The notes below the pieces were generated by a model. It worked only from the letters and a program-made list of their open reading frames with translations, searched no databases and was not told the origin of the DNA. Made by a program: the position numbers and the translations under genes. A stretch of DNA of 64,000 bases from Corallococcus coralloides DSM 2259 (GTDB lineage Bacteria > Myxococcota > Myxococcia > Myxococcales > Myxococcaceae), in contig NC_017030.1 of NCBI RefSeq assembly GCF_000255295.1, forward strand, positions 9,088,328 through 9,152,327. Reading direction: 5' to 3'. This document shows positions 1-8,686 of this stretch, in pieces. The first letter of the stretch is position 1, and every line of letters starts with the position of its first letter.

Positions 1-2
1 AC

Positions 3-1316
3 AACGTCATGTCGTACCGGGGCCTGGACAACCCCACGTACTACAGCCTGACGAAGGACATGAAGTTCAACTGGGACAACACGGGCGTGGGCGGCAACTT
101 CAACACGTTCAACCCCACGGCCCGCAACGTCATCCTGCATTCGCTGTCGTACTGGAAGGACACGCTGGGCGTGGACGGCTTCCGGTTCGACCTGGCGTCG
201 GTGCTGGGCAACATCTACGAGCACGAGACGGCCACGCACGGCGGCTTCGAATACAACCGCGACAACCCGAACACGGCGCTCAATCAAATCACCACGCAGC
301 TGGACCCGCGTCCGGAGGCGGGCGGCGCGGGCACGGACTTCATCGCGGAGCCGTGGGCCATTGGTGGCAATTCCTACCAGGTGGGCAACTTCCCGGCGAA
401 GTGGCGGGAGTGGAACGGCGCGTTCCGCGACACCTTCCGCAAGGACCAGAACCAGCTGGGCGTGGAGAACATCAAGCCGTCGGACCTGGCCAAGCGCTTC
501 ACGGGCTCGTCGGACCTGTATGAGGATGACGGCCGCAAGCCGGCCGCGTCCGTGAACTTCATGGTGGCCCACGACGGCCTCACCCTGAAGGACCTGTACA
601 CGTGCAACAGCAAGAACAACAGCCAGGCGTGGCCCTACGGCCCGTCTGACGGCGGCGAGGACAACAACCACAGCTGGGACCAGGGCGGCAGCGCGGCGCT
701 GCAGCGGCAGGCGGCGCGCAACGGCATGGCGTTCATGATGCTGAGCGCGGGCGTGCCCATGCTGACGGGCGGCGACGAGTTCCTGCGCACGCAGTACTGC
801 AACAACAACGTGTACAACCTGGACTCGAACAAGAACTGGCTGGACTACGCGTGGACCACGGACCAGTCCAACTTCCGCACGTTCACCCAGAGACTCATCG
901 CGTTCCGCAAGGCGCACCCCGCGCTGCGTCCGGCGGAGTTCTACAAGACGAACGACAACAACGGGAACGTGATGGAGCAGCACCGCTGGTTCAAGCCGGA
1001 CGGCTACGTGCCGGACGCGTCGTACTTCGACAATGCGGGCAACCACGCGCTGGCCTACCGCATCGACGCGACGGAGTTCTCCGGTGAGACGGTGAGCGCC
1101 ATCTACGTCGCGTACAACGGCTGGTCCGCCAACGTGAACTTCCTGCTGCCGTGGCCGGGCAATGGCAAGCAGTGGTACCGCGTGACGGACACCTGCTCGT
1201 GGGCCGAGGGCGCGAACCAGGTGGTGCTCAACCCGGGCGCCGCGGACCTGATCGGCGGCGAGGCCACGAGCTACGGCGTGTGTGGCCGCGGCGTGCTGGT
1301 GTTGGTGGCCAAGTAG
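3..1316 (+). CDS. Isoamylase-type glycogen debranching enzyme, 3' part
   Basis: Cleaves alpha-1,6 branches of glycogen or amylopectin (GH13, isoamylase/GlgX group). The frame is open to the window edge, so the N-terminus is missing and no start is assigned. Catalytic residues are visible: the nucleophile Asp in GVDGFRFDL (codon at 189), the acid Glu in FIAEPW (codon at 348), and the transition-state Asp in VAHDGLT (codon at 573). A GGDEFLRTQ motif and the usual small beta C-terminal domain follow. The text (for example NNNVYNLDSNKNWLDY) is closer to secreted Pseudomonas-type isoamylase than to cytosolic GlgX, as I judge it. A strong hairpin terminator lies just after the stop. Confident in the family, less in the location. 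Confidence 0.9.
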   Translation, partial: NVMSYRGLDNPTYYSLTKDMKFNWDNTGVGGNFNTFNPTARNVILHSLSYWKDTLGVDGFRFDLASVLGNIYEHETATHGGFEYNRDNPNTALNQITTQLDPRPEAGGAGTDFIAEPWAIGGNSYQVGNFPAKWREWNGAFRDTFRKDQNQLGVENIKPSDLAKRFTGSSDLYEDDGRKPAASVNFMVAHDGLTLKDLYTCNSKNNSQAWPYGPSDGGEDNNHSWDQGGSAALQRQAARNGMAFMMLSAGVPMLTGGDEFLRTQYCNNNVYNLDSNKNWLDYAWTTDQSNFRTFTQRLIAFRKAHPALRPAEFYKTNDNNGNVMEQHRWFKPDGYVPDASYFDNAGNHALAYRIDATEFSGETVSAIYVAYNGWSANVNFLLPWPGNGKQWYRVTDTCSWAEGANQVVLNPGAADLIGGEATSYGVCGRGVLVLVAK

Positions 1317-1330
1317 CGTGAAGGCCGTGG

Positions 1331-1361
1331 AGGGCCCGGCGCTCCGTTGGGGCCGGGCCCT
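1331..1361 (+). terminator. Hairpin terminator after isoamylase gene
   Basis: Ten-bp perfect stem (AGGGCCCGGC at 1331-1340 pairing with 1352-1361) around an 11-nt loop, starting 15 nt after the stop codon. Only a short T run follows, as is common in GC-rich genomes. Confidence 0.7.
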
Positions 1362-1449
1362 TCGCGTTGGAGTGGGCGGGGAGGCGGACGCCGGCGGGCC
1401 CTGATGCCCGTGGCGGGCCGCGTAGGGGGCGGAGCGCCATCCTCCCGGG

Positions 1450-2658
1450 ATGGAACGCCACTTCAAGGATGGACGGTTCGAGTTCGCCCGCCTGGGACTG
1501 CTGGGCGCCGCGTACCGGGCGCTCTCCGACGCGGGGGAGGTCCTCGTCACGCTGGACGGGATTCCGGACGGGGACCGCGAGGCGTGGGTGCGGGAGTTCA
1601 CCGCCCTGGCCGAACGGCTGGAGCGCCAGGCCCACGCCAGCGCCGCCGACGGGCACCGTGCCAGTGCATGCTCCGCGTTCCTGCGCGCGAGCACCTACTT
1701 CCATGAAGCCTCCGCTTGCGCGCCCGGCACCTCGCGACCGGAGCGGTTCCGCGCGCTGTGGCTGCGGCACCGGGACTGCTGGGACCGGGCATCCGCGCTG
1801 TTCGCGCCGCCCGTCGAACGGGTCTCCATTCCCTACGAAGGCGCGTCGCTGGAGGGGTACTTCTTCCGGCCGTCTGGCGGTCACGGTGAGCGCAGGCCCA
1901 CCGTCATCCTGAACAACGGCAGCGACGGGCCGGTGACGTCGATGTGGAAGGACGGCGGCGCGGCGGCGGTGGAGCGAGGCTGGAACGCGCTGACCTTCGA
2001 CGGGCCGGGCCAGGGCGCGGCGCTGCACCGGCAGGGGCTGCCCTTCCGCGCGGACTGGGAGCGGGTGGTGACGCCGGTCATGGACTGGCTGCTCACCCGC
2101 GCGGAGGTGGATCCCCAGCGCATCGCGCTGCTCGGCGTCAGTCAGGCGGGCTACCAGGTGCCTCGCGCGGTGGCGTTCGAGCACCGCGTGGCGGCGGCGG
2201 TCGCGGACCCCGGTGTGATGCGGGTGGGGGATTCGTGGCGCGAGCACCTGCCGCCGGAGATGATCCGGCTGCTGGACGCGGGAGAGAAGGAGACCTTCGA
2301 CGCGTTCATGGCCGAGGGCCTGAAGGACCTCCCCGCCGAGCGGGCGGAGCTCCAGTGGCGCATGGCGCCCTATGGGACGCGCTCGCCGTTCGACGCGTAC
2401 AAGGCGGCGGAGGCGATGCACCTGGACGCGGAGATACTCGCGCGCGTCGGTTGTCCAATGCTCATTACTTCGCCGGATCATGAGCAGTTCTGGCCGGGCC
2501 AGGCCGAGGAGCTGCACGCCGCGCTGAAGGGCTCCACGCTGCTGCGCTTCACGGAGTCAGAGGGCGCCAGCTGGCACTGCGAGCCCGCGGCGCCAGCGCT
2601 GCGGGACGAGCGCGTCTTCGACTGGCTGGAGCGGACGCTGCACACCGCGCACGCGTGA
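1450..2658 (+). CDS. Alpha/beta hydrolase (FrsA/DUF1100-like esterase)
   Basis: 402 aa. The fold is an alpha/beta hydrolase with an N-terminal helical cap of about 130 residues, as in FrsA-like esterases and the 2,6-dihydropseudooxynicotine hydrolase group. The nucleophile is Ser231 in GVSQAGY; the candidate acid is Asp in SPDHEQFWPG and the candidate base is His in ASWHCEP near the C-terminus. The oxyanion region reads VILNNGSDG. There is no signal peptide, so it is cytosolic. The substrate cannot be told from sequence. The start is the first good ATG, with only a weak upstream purine stretch. It is followed after 23 nt by a pentapeptide-repeat gene. Confidence 0.8.
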   Translation: MERHFKDGRFEFARLGLLGAAYRALSDAGEVLVTLDGIPDGDREAWVREFTALAERLERQAHASAADGHRASACSAFLRASTYFHEASACAPGTSRPERFRALWLRHRDCWDRASALFAPPVERVSIPYEGASLEGYFFRPSGGHGERRPTVILNNGSDGPVTSMWKDGGAAAVERGWNALTFDGPGQGAALHRQGLPFRADWERVVTPVMDWLLTRAEVDPQRIALLGVSQAGYQVPRAVAFEHRVAAAVADPGVMRVGDSWREHLPPEMIRLLDAGEKETFDAFMAEGLKDLPAERAELQWRMAPYGTRSPFDAYKAAEAMHLDAEILARVGCPMLITSPDHEQFWPGQAEELHAALKGSTLLRFTESEGASWHCEPAAPALRDERVFDWLERTLHTAHA

Positions 2659-2681
2659 CGGCGGGCCGGTATAAGGCCGCC

Positions 2682-3344
2682 ATGGCCCAGGACGACAGCG
2701 CGGTGGTGAAGCGGCTCCAGCAGGAGGACTCGTTCGAGAGGGAGACGTTCGAGGGATTGGACCTCCAGAACGTCGACCTGGGTGACAAGGAGTTCTACCG
2801 GTGCACCTTCGTGAACTGCGAGTTGCAGGAGAGCCGGTGGAAGGAGGCGCTGCTGGAGGTGTGCGTGTTCCAGGGCTGCAACCTGACGCGCGCGAACTTC
2901 AACGCCATCCGGCTGAGGGACGTGCGCTTCGAGGGCTCGAAGCTGATGGGCATCGACTGGACGGGCGTGGCGGCGAACCCGGAGGTGAACTTCGAGGAGT
3001 GCAGCATGCCCTACAGCTCGTTCGTGGGACTGGGGCTGCGGCAGGCGTCCTTCGTGCGCTGCGTGGCGCGGGAAGCGAACTTCTTCGACATGGACCTCAC
3101 GGACGCGGACTTCACCGGCGCGGACCTCACCGGCAGCAACTTCCGAGGCTGCACGCTGACCCGGACGGACTTCTCCGGGGCCACCGGACTGGTGCTCGAC
3201 CCCGCACGCAACAAGCTGAAGGAGACGCGCATCCCGCAGGACACGGCGATGTCCGTGGTCCATGAGCTGGGCATGCGCGTGGAGGGCTACCACGCGAAGT
3301 CGGGCGGACGCGGCGGGGCGAAGAAGACGGGAGCGAAGCGGTGA
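2682..3344 (+). CDS. Pentapeptide-repeat protein
   Basis: 220 aa. Repeats of the A(D/N)LXX type run through most of the protein, for example DLQNVDLGDKEF, NLTRANFNAI, DLTDADFTGADLTGSNF, giving a right-handed quadrilateral beta helix. The lysine/glycine-rich tail (GGRGGAKKTGAKR) is probably disordered. The family includes gyrase-protecting DNA mimics such as Qnr and MfpA, but most members have no known role, and nothing here shows DNA mimicry. ATG 2682 is preferred over the in-frame GTG at 2655, which overlaps the previous gene. Its stop overlaps the next start (GTGA), so the two are translationally coupled. Confidence 0.85.
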   Translation: MAQDDSAVVKRLQQEDSFERETFEGLDLQNVDLGDKEFYRCTFVNCELQESRWKEALLEVCVFQGCNLTRANFNAIRLRDVRFEGSKLMGIDWTGVAANPEVNFEECSMPYSSFVGLGLRQASFVRCVAREANFFDMDLTDADFTGADLTGSNFRGCTLTRTDFSGATGLVLDPARNKLKETRIPQDTAMSVVHELGMRVEGYHAKSGGRGGAKKTGAKR

Positions 3345-3859
3345 AGGACGGCACCCCGTTCGACCCGGTCGCCGTCGCGCGAGTCGCGGTGATGGTGAGG
3401 ACGGGGCTCGTCGGGCTCCAGCAGCTCATCGCCTGGGCGGATGCGTGGGTGATGAAGCTGGACGCCCCACCGCTCTGGCTGCTGGAGCTGTGCACGGTGC
3501 CGGAGGCCGACAGGGCACTGGGGCTGCTCTTCGACATGCCGGGGTTTCCGCAGCTGCTCACCGTCGAGGAGCGGGACGTGGAGGATGCGGACCACCTGGC
3601 GAGCCTGCTCCTTCGCCACCGTGACGGGTCCATCTCCTGGGGAGACTTCCTCCTGAGGGCAGGCGAGTACCTGGATGGCAGGAACGGCCGGCGGCAGTGC
3701 GAGGAGTTCTTCATGCAGCTGAACCTGCTGGAGCGCATGGGGTTTCCGGAGGCCCTGGTGCAGGCCCAGCGTGAGGACATCGGGCGCGGCCTCGTGGACG
3801 CGCTGGCGCGGATGGAGTCCGCCCATCGGCGGTTCGAAGCGGAAGCGCGCGGGGACTAG
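3341..3859 (+). CDS. Hypothetical protein, 172 aa
   Basis: I do not recognise a family. The protein is soluble and acidic, rich in Leu, Glu and Arg, with no signal peptide or membrane segment. The GTG start overlaps the pentapeptide-repeat gene by 4 nt, so the two are likely made together. The stop codon shares the tetranucleotide CTAG with the convergent modC stop. Confidence 0.7.
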   Translation: MKDGTPFDPVAVARVAVMVRTGLVGLQQLIAWADAWVMKLDAPPLWLLELCTVPEADRALGLLFDMPGFPQLLTVEERDVEDADHLASLLLRHRDGSISWGDFLLRAGEYLDGRNGRRQCEEFFMQLNLLERMGFPEALVQAQREDIGRGLVDALARMESAHRRFEAEARGD

Positions 3860-4929
3860 GAGGTCCGTCCCGCCAGGCGGCGGCAGGCGGAGGACTTCAC
3901 CGCGAGGTGCACGCGCAGGCCCGGTGCGATGGACAGCTCGCGCACGGCGGCATGCGTGAGGCGGACCACCCAGTGCACGCCCATCACGTCCACGTGGGTC
4001 GCGCACTCCCCGGCCCCCGCGTCCTCCAGCTTCGTCACGGTGCCTTCGAGCACGTTGCGCGCGGAGACGCCTGTCAGCGGTCCGGTGGACAGGAGGATGT
4101 CCTCGGCGGGCACGGCGTAGGCGGCGCGGGTGCCCTGGGGCAGCTCCGGCGCATCCGGCACCCAGAGCGACAGGCCTTCCGTGACGCGCAGCCTCGTGCC
4201 CCCGGACGCGGGATGTTCCAGCGTGCCTTCGAGGATGTTCTCCTCGGGCTCACCGGTGAGCAGGCCTCGCGCCACGGTGTCCAGCACCGTGTCCGCCGGG
4301 CCCACGGCCTTCACCGCGCCGCCGTCCAGCAGCAGGGCTTCGCGAGCCAGGGCCCGTGCCTCACCGAGCTGGTGGGTGACGTAGAGCAGGGGCACCCGGG
4401 CTTCGTCGCGCACTCGCAGCAGGTACGGCAGCACGCGCTCCTTCAGCGCGACGTCCAGCGCGGCCAGGGGCTCGTCCAACAGCAGCAGCGCCGGGCCGGT
4501 GGCGAGCGCCCGCGCCAGGGCGACCCGCTGCTTCTCGCCACCGGACAGCGTCACCGGGTAGCGGTGCAGCAGCGGCTCCAGCTCCAGCAGGTGCACGGCT
4601 TCGTCCACGCGCGAGGGCCGCCCGGCGCGCACGCCGAAGCGCACGTTCTGCCCGGCGGTGAGGTGCGGGAAGAGCAACGCATCCTGCGGCACGTAGCCCA
4701 TGCGGCGCGCGTCGGGCGGCACGTCGATACCGGCGGCCGTGTCGAGCAGCACGCGACCACCGACCACGACGCGCCCCGTGGCTCCCCGCCGCAGGCCCGC
4801 GAGAACCTCCAGCAGTGACGTCTTCCCGGAGCCCGAGCGCCCCAGCACCGCCACCGACGCGGACGTGAAGCGCGCTTCGACCTCCAGCGTGAAGCGCGCC
4901 AGGGGCAACCGCAGCGACAGCTCCATCAT
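3856..4929 (-). CDS. modC: Molybdate ABC transporter ATP-binding protein ModC
   Basis: 357 aa. Energises molybdate import at the inner membrane with ModA and ModB. Visible motifs: Walker A GRSGSGKT (30-37), ABC signature LSGGE (128-132), Walker B LLLLDEP (148-154), and a switch His in YVTHQ. The C-terminal ~120 residues form a TOBE/Mop-like molybdate-binding region (SARNVLEGTVTKLE...), diagnostic of ModC. The ATG at 4929 overlaps the modB stop (ATGA), so translation is coupled. Length agrees with the family (~350 aa). Confidence 0.94.
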   Translation of the reverse strand: MMELSLRLPLARFTLEVEARFTSASVAVLGRSGSGKTSLLEVLAGLRRGATGRVVVGGRVLLDTAAGIDVPPDARRMGYVPQDALLFPHLTAGQNVRFGVRAGRPSRVDEAVHLLELEPLLHRYPVTLSGGEKQRVALARALATGPALLLLDEPLAALDVALKERVLPYLLRVRDEARVPLLYVTHQLGEARALAREALLLDGGAVKAVGPADTVLDTVARGLLTGEPEENILEGTLEHPASGGTRLRVTEGLSLWVPDAPELPQGTRAAYAVPAEDILLSTGPLTGVSARNVLEGTVTKLEDAGAGECATHVDVMGVHWVVRLTHAAVRELSIAPGLRVHLAVKSSACRRLAGRTS

Positions 4930-5603
4930 ACGAGCCCCCGCGCTCCGCGCCGCCGCGTCACCACTTCCGTCACGTACATGGCCCCGAACGCGAGCACCAC
5001 GGAGACGCCCGCGAGCTTCAGCGCCTCCGCGTCCTGCCCCACCTGCGTGCGCTGGAAGATGGCCAGCGACAACGTCTGCGTGCTGCCTGGGATGTTGCCC
5101 GCCACCAGCACCGTCGCGCCGAACTCTCCCAGCGCCCGGGAGAACGCGAGCAGCGCGCCCGTGAGCACTCCGCGCCACGCCAGCGGCAGCGTCACCCGGA
5201 AGAAGGCCCGCGTGCGCGTGTCGCCCAGCGTGCGCGCCACGGCCACCAGCCGGGGATCCACTTCCTCGAAGCCCGCGCGCGCGGAGCGCACCAGCAGCGG
5301 GAACGCCATCACCGCGCTGGCCAGCACCACCGCCTTCGGCGTGAACACCACCTCCACGCCCAGCGCATCCAGCAGCCGCCCCAACGCCGAGTCCCGCGCG
5401 AGCAACTCCAGCAGCACCAGGCCCACCGCCGTCGGAGGCAGCACGAGCGGCAGCGCCAGCAGCGTCTCCACCACGCCGCGCCCCGGGCCCTTCCAGCGCG
5501 CGAGCGCGTACGCCGCCGCCACGCCCGGCACCAGGATGAGCACCGTGGACAGGGCCGCCACCGCCACCGTGAACAGCACCAGCCCTGTCAGCCCCTGATC
5601 CAT
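4926..5603 (-). CDS. modB: Molybdate ABC transporter permease ModB
   Basis: 225 aa, integral membrane protein with about five to six hydrophobic segments. The EAA loop that docks on ModC is visible (VARTLGDTRTRAFFRVTLP), followed by ALGEFGATVLVAGNIPG, the typical ModB signature. I place the start at ATG 5603. The in-frame GTG 5606 and TTG 5615 are alternatives, because the purine-rich GAGGGG lies 2 to 14 nt away depending on the choice. It is separated from modA by a 222-nt gap holding nested inverted repeats, which is unusual for a mod operon. Confidence 0.93.
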   Translation of the reverse strand: MDQGLTGLVLFTVAVAALSTVLILVPGVAAAYALARWKGPGRGVVETLLALPLVLPPTAVGLVLLELLARDSALGRLLDALGVEVVFTPKAVVLASAVMAFPLLVRSARAGFEEVDPRLVAVARTLGDTRTRAFFRVTLPLAWRGVLTGALLAFSRALGEFGATVLVAGNIPGSTQTLSLAIFQRTQVGQDAEALKLAGVSVVLAFGAMYVTEVVTRRRGARGLV

Positions 5604-5655
5604 CACGGCGAACAATGCCCCTCGGCCGAGGCCATGCGATGCCTCATCCGCACCA

Positions 5656-5716
5656 GTGCCAGGGAGCGCAAAAGCTCACGCGCTCCCTTCCCTGCGGCCC
5701 ACGCCGGTCCTGGCAC
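5656..5716. other. Nested inverted repeats between modA and modB
   Basis: GTGCCAGG (5656-5663) is repeated inverted at 5709-5716. Inside it, GGGAGCGC (5662-5669) pairs with GCGCTCCC (5680-5687) around a 10-nt loop. In the modA-to-modB direction this could fold in the message and attenuate or stabilise it. There is no T run, so it is not a classic intrinsic terminator. Confidence 0.4.
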
Positions 5717-5825
5717 AACCATCATGGTGCGGTGCCCACGCCGTCCGGCATCGCCAGCGGCGGAGGTCATGGCGTGCCCCTCCGCGTCCGCACGCTGGCC
5801 ACATCACCCGCGCCAGCGGCAGCCA

Positions 5826-6680
5826 TCACGGCGCGTCCTTCCGCGTCCCGGCTCCGGCCTTCGGCACCGGTAGGGCTCGCGGCACACCCGCATCCGGCGC
5901 CGTGCCCGTCACTCCCGCGTCCGGCGCGGCCTTCGCCGTGCTCGCGTCCAGGAAGCCCCGCTGGTGGAACTCCTTCCGCGCGCCTTCCGTCTGGAGGAAG
6001 CGCACGAACGCGAGCCCGCCTTGCGGCGCCTTGCCCTGCGTCAGCGCCGCCGCCGGATACACGATGCGTGGCGCATCCTCCTCCGGCACCGTGAACGCCA
6101 CCCGGACCTTCTTCGATTGCGCCGCGTCCGTCGCGTACACCACGCCCGCGTCCGCCCTCCCCGCCTCTACCGCCGCCAGCGCGGCCCGCACATCCACCGC
6201 CGGCACCACGCGCGGCGCCACGTCCGCCCACACGCCCGCCTTCGTCAGCCACGCCTTCGCGTACACGCCCGCCGGCACCGCCGCCGGCTCCGCCAGCACC
6301 ACCCGCTTGAGCCCCTTCAGGTCCGCCGGCCCGGCGACCTTCACCGCCGACTTCACCGGCACCACCACCACCAGCCGGTTGGACAGCAGGTCCACCCGCG
6401 AGCCCGCCTGCACGAGCCCCGCCCGGTCGACCACGTCCAGCTTCGCCTCGTCGGCGGAGAGGAACGCATCCGCCGGGGCCCCCGCGACCACCTGGCGTGC
6501 CAGGTCGCTGGACGCCCCGAAGGCGAACCGCACCCGGTGCCCCGAGGCCTGCTGGAACGCGGGCGCCAACGCCTGGAGTGCGTCCGTCGCGCTCGCCGCC
6601 GCGAACACCAGCACCTCCTCCGCCCGCGCCGACGACACCGACACCCACACCAGCAGCACCCCCCACCACGCACGTCGCAT
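5826..6680 (-). CDS. modA: Molybdate-binding periplasmic protein ModA
   Basis: 284 aa. Signal peptide MRRAWWGVLLVWVSVSSARA, then the ModA core: VFAAASATDALQAL, the FGASSDLARQ oxyanion-binding segment, GAPADAFLSAD, and a second-lobe ADAGVVYATDA. The last ~40 residues are an Ala/Pro/Asp extension with two copies of APDAGV, which is not part of the family. ATG 6680 is chosen because a strong GGGAGGAG lies 6 nt upstream; an earlier in-frame ATG has no such site. It is the first gene of modABC and is divergent from a MarR gene. Confidence 0.93.
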   Translation of the reverse strand: MRRAWWGVLLVWVSVSSARAEEVLVFAAASATDALQALAPAFQQASGHRVRFAFGASSDLARQVVAGAPADAFLSADEAKLDVVDRAGLVQAGSRVDLLSNRLVVVVPVKSAVKVAGPADLKGLKRVVLAEPAAVPAGVYAKAWLTKAGVWADVAPRVVPAVDVRAALAAVEAGRADAGVVYATDAAQSKKVRVAFTVPEEDAPRIVYPAAALTQGKAPQGGLAFVRFLQTEGARKEFHQRGFLDASTAKAAPDAGVTGTAPDAGVPRALPVPKAGAGTRKDAP

Positions 6681-6732
6681 CGTCCGCTCCTCCCGCACCC
6701 GGCCCCGCCGGAAGCCGTCCCGAGCCTACAAG

Positions 6733-6783
6733 TTGACCTGCCCGCACCCCGCCGCTAATGAATACTCTGTGTCACGGAATATC
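6733..6783 (+). promoter_or_regulatory. AT-rich control region between modA and marR
   Basis: This is one of the few AT-rich patches in the window. TTGACC (6733-6738) with a 17-bp spacer to TAATGA (6756-6761) is a possible sigma70 promoter pointing at the MarR gene. An imperfect dyad, AATACTC (6761-6767) against GAATATC (6777-6783), is centred near the proposed start and could be the regulator's own operator. The -10 match is poor. Confidence 0.3.
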
Positions 6784-7260
6784 TCTAAAGAGGATGAAGC
6801 GCTCTCGAAGGACATCGACCGGATGCAGGAGTTGATGTTCTCGCTGGGCCGTCGCCGTTCCCTCCGTGACCCCATCGCCAGCACCTGCGAGCAGCTCCAG
6901 TTCACGCCGCCCCAGGTGCATGCCCTGCTGTGGCTGGGCCTGGACGGCTCGCTCACCATGGGCGAGCTGGCCCGGCGACTGGGCGTCACCGAAAAGACCG
7001 TCACGGGCGTCGTGGACCGCCTGGAGCGCGAAGGCCACATCGTCCGCGAACGCGGAGAGACCGACCGGCGCATCGTGCGCTGCCGCCTCACCGACAAGGG
7101 CAAGCAGACCTTCGCCAAGCTCGACCGCTCCATGCACCGCGCGATGGGCGTGGTGATGGGCATGCTCGACCCTGACGACCGCCAGGCCCTCTTCCGCGTC
7201 CTGGAGAAGGTGCTCAGCAAGCTGGACGCGCCCGCGCCGGACACCGCGTCGGGGACCTGA
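6769..7260 (+). CDS. MarR-family transcriptional regulator
   Basis: 163 aa winged-helix repressor. The helix-turn-helix spans roughly residues 63-84 (TMGELARRLGVTEKTVTGVV), followed by the DRLEREGHIVRER wing and the DRRIVRCRLTDKG motif typical of MarR. Start: GTG 6769 keeps the helix-1 region; ATG 6823 is the alternative, with AAGGA about 10 nt upstream. It is divergent from modA, so it may control molybdate uptake, but MarR proteins usually sense phenolics or antibiotics, and no ModE is present here. Ligand unknown. Confidence 0.85.
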   Translation: MSRNISKEDEALSKDIDRMQELMFSLGRRRSLRDPIASTCEQLQFTPPQVHALLWLGLDGSLTMGELARRLGVTEKTVTGVVDRLEREGHIVRERGETDRRIVRCRLTDKGKQTFAKLDRSMHRAMGVVMGMLDPDDRQALFRVLEKVLSKLDAPAPDTASGT

Positions 7261-7266
7261 GGCACT

Positions 7267-7947
7267 TCAGCGCCCGCCCGGTGCCCGCGCCCACAAGAGG
7301 CGCGGGTGCAGGAGCAGCGCGAACGCCTCCCGCACCGTCCAGTAGGCCCGGTCCCACGCGCCCATCCGCCCTTCGATGGGGGCGGGGCTCGTGGCCACCT
7401 CCAGCCCCTCGCGCCGGAAGCACTGCCTCGCGCGCAGCAGGTGATACGGGTCGGAGACCACCACCACCCGGCGCGCCCCCCGCTCGCGCAGCACGCGCGC
7501 GCTGAACCGCGCGTTGGCTTCCGTGGAGTGGCTTTCCTCCTCCAGCACGCACGCGGACGCGGGCACGCCCGCCGCCACCGCCAGCTCGCGCATCACGCGC
7601 GCCTCGGACGGCGGATGGGCGCCCACGCCTCCGGACAACACCAGCCACGGCGCCACGCCCCGGCGGTACAGCGCCACCGCCTGCTCCATGCGCGCCGCCA
7701 GCGCGCCAGACGGCACACCGCCCGGCAGCACCCGCGCGCCCAGCACCACCAGCGCGTCCGCGTCCGTCACGCGCTCGCGCCGGCCAAAGCGGTCCACCCA
7801 GAAGGCCAGCCCGAACACGCCGCCCGTGAGCACGCCCGCGCACAGAAGCACCGCCCGGCGCGCACGTCCGGGTCTGGGAAGAAGGGCAAGGGGCCGCACC
7901 GCCGGGAACCTAGTCCTGCACCGGACATCCCGCGGTCCCGTGAACAC
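7267..7947 (-). CDS. YdcF/SanA-type DUF218 membrane protein
   Basis: 226 aa with one N-terminal membrane helix (AVLLCAGVLTGGVFGLAFWV). The DUF218 domain follows: ALVVLGARV, PWLVLSGGV, EARVMRELAV, EEESHSTEANARFS, RRVVVVSDPYHLLRA. Relatives (SanA, ElyC, YdcF) act in cell-envelope integrity; the catalytic role is unproven. The GTG start is uncertain because the first ~30 residues are Arg/Pro-rich. Convergent with the MarR gene, 6 nt between stops. Confidence 0.82.
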   Translation of the reverse strand: MFTGPRDVRCRTRFPAVRPLALLPRPGRARRAVLLCAGVLTGGVFGLAFWVDRFGRRERVTDADALVVLGARVLPGGVPSGALAARMEQAVALYRRGVAPWLVLSGGVGAHPPSEARVMRELAVAAGVPASACVLEEESHSTEANARFSARVLRERGARRVVVVSDPYHLLRARQCFRREGLEVATSPAPIEGRMGAWDRAYWTVREAFALLLHPRLLWARAPGGR

Positions 7948-8119
7948 CTTCAGCGAGGCAATGTGTCCGCGATAACAGGTTTCACCAAGTCCGGCGGATG
8001 GACAACCCGGTGAATTGTCGCGATGCGTATCGCCCCGGAGTGGGTCTCAAGACACAATGCGCAAGATGACCCGGCCGGGGTCCGAGACGAACCCGGAGCG
8101 GCCGGTGGGAGGCATACGG

Positions 8120-8683
8120 ATGGATGTCAAAGGCGTCGCATTCCTGGCACGGCAGACCATGGCGGTGCAGGCCTTCGGCGAACCGGCATGGCGGGCCTTC
8201 GTCGCGGAGCAGGCGAAGCGGGACCCCATCTTCGGGCAGCTCATCATGCCCGTGTCGCGCATCCCGGCGGATGCCTTCCTGCGCTTCAACGAGGCCATGA
8301 CCCAGCGCTTCTACGGCGGCGACACCAAGGCCTACTGGCAATACGGCATCAAGTCCGCCGAGTACGCGCTGAGCCAGGGCCAGCTCAAGACGATGTTCGG
8401 CAAGGACGACTTCCGCCGCTTCGCCCTGTTCACCCCCGGCATCTGGAAGGGCTACTTCACCGAGGGCGAGCTGACCGCGCAGCTGCAGGGCGACACCGTG
8501 GAGCTGCGCATCACCGGCGTGCCCCGGCCGCACATCTACTTCGAACTCGCGGTGATGGGCTTCGCCTCCGGGGGCCTCGCGTACCTGAGCGGCCGTAAGG
8601 AGATCCACCACGAGGTGGTGAAGGGCTTCAGCAAGGGGGACATGGAGGTCCTCTACCGCTTCACCCTGCCCACCCCGGCTTGA
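8120..8683 (+). CDS. Myxobacterial paralogous-family protein (DUF2378/TIGR02265-like)
   Basis: 187 aa, soluble, no signal peptide. Its length and layout (N-terminal KGVAFLARQTM, a central RFYGGDTKAYWQYGIKSAEYAL helix region, C-terminal beta segments) remind me of the large Myxococcus family TIGR02265/DUF2378, whose function is unknown. I assign this only tentatively. ATG 8120 is preceded by GGGAGG at a 7-nt spacing, which decides the start over an in-frame GTG 105 nt upstream. Confidence 0.6.
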   Translation: MDVKGVAFLARQTMAVQAFGEPAWRAFVAEQAKRDPIFGQLIMPVSRIPADAFLRFNEAMTQRFYGGDTKAYWQYGIKSAEYALSQGQLKTMFGKDDFRRFALFTPGIWKGYFTEGELTAQLQGDTVELRITGVPRPHIYFELAVMGFASGGLAYLSGRKEIHHEVVKGFSKGDMEVLYRFTLPTPA

Positions 8684-8686
8684 GCC

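Noticed and set aside
5604-5825. A molybdenum-cofactor riboswitch between modA and modB
   Set aside because: The inverted repeats do not show the multi-helix core of that riboswitch and the location inside the operon is atypical.
5656-6768. A large N-terminal extension of the MarR gene across modA
   Set aside because: The extension is antisense to modA and has no recognisable domain; real similarity begins at the MarR helices.
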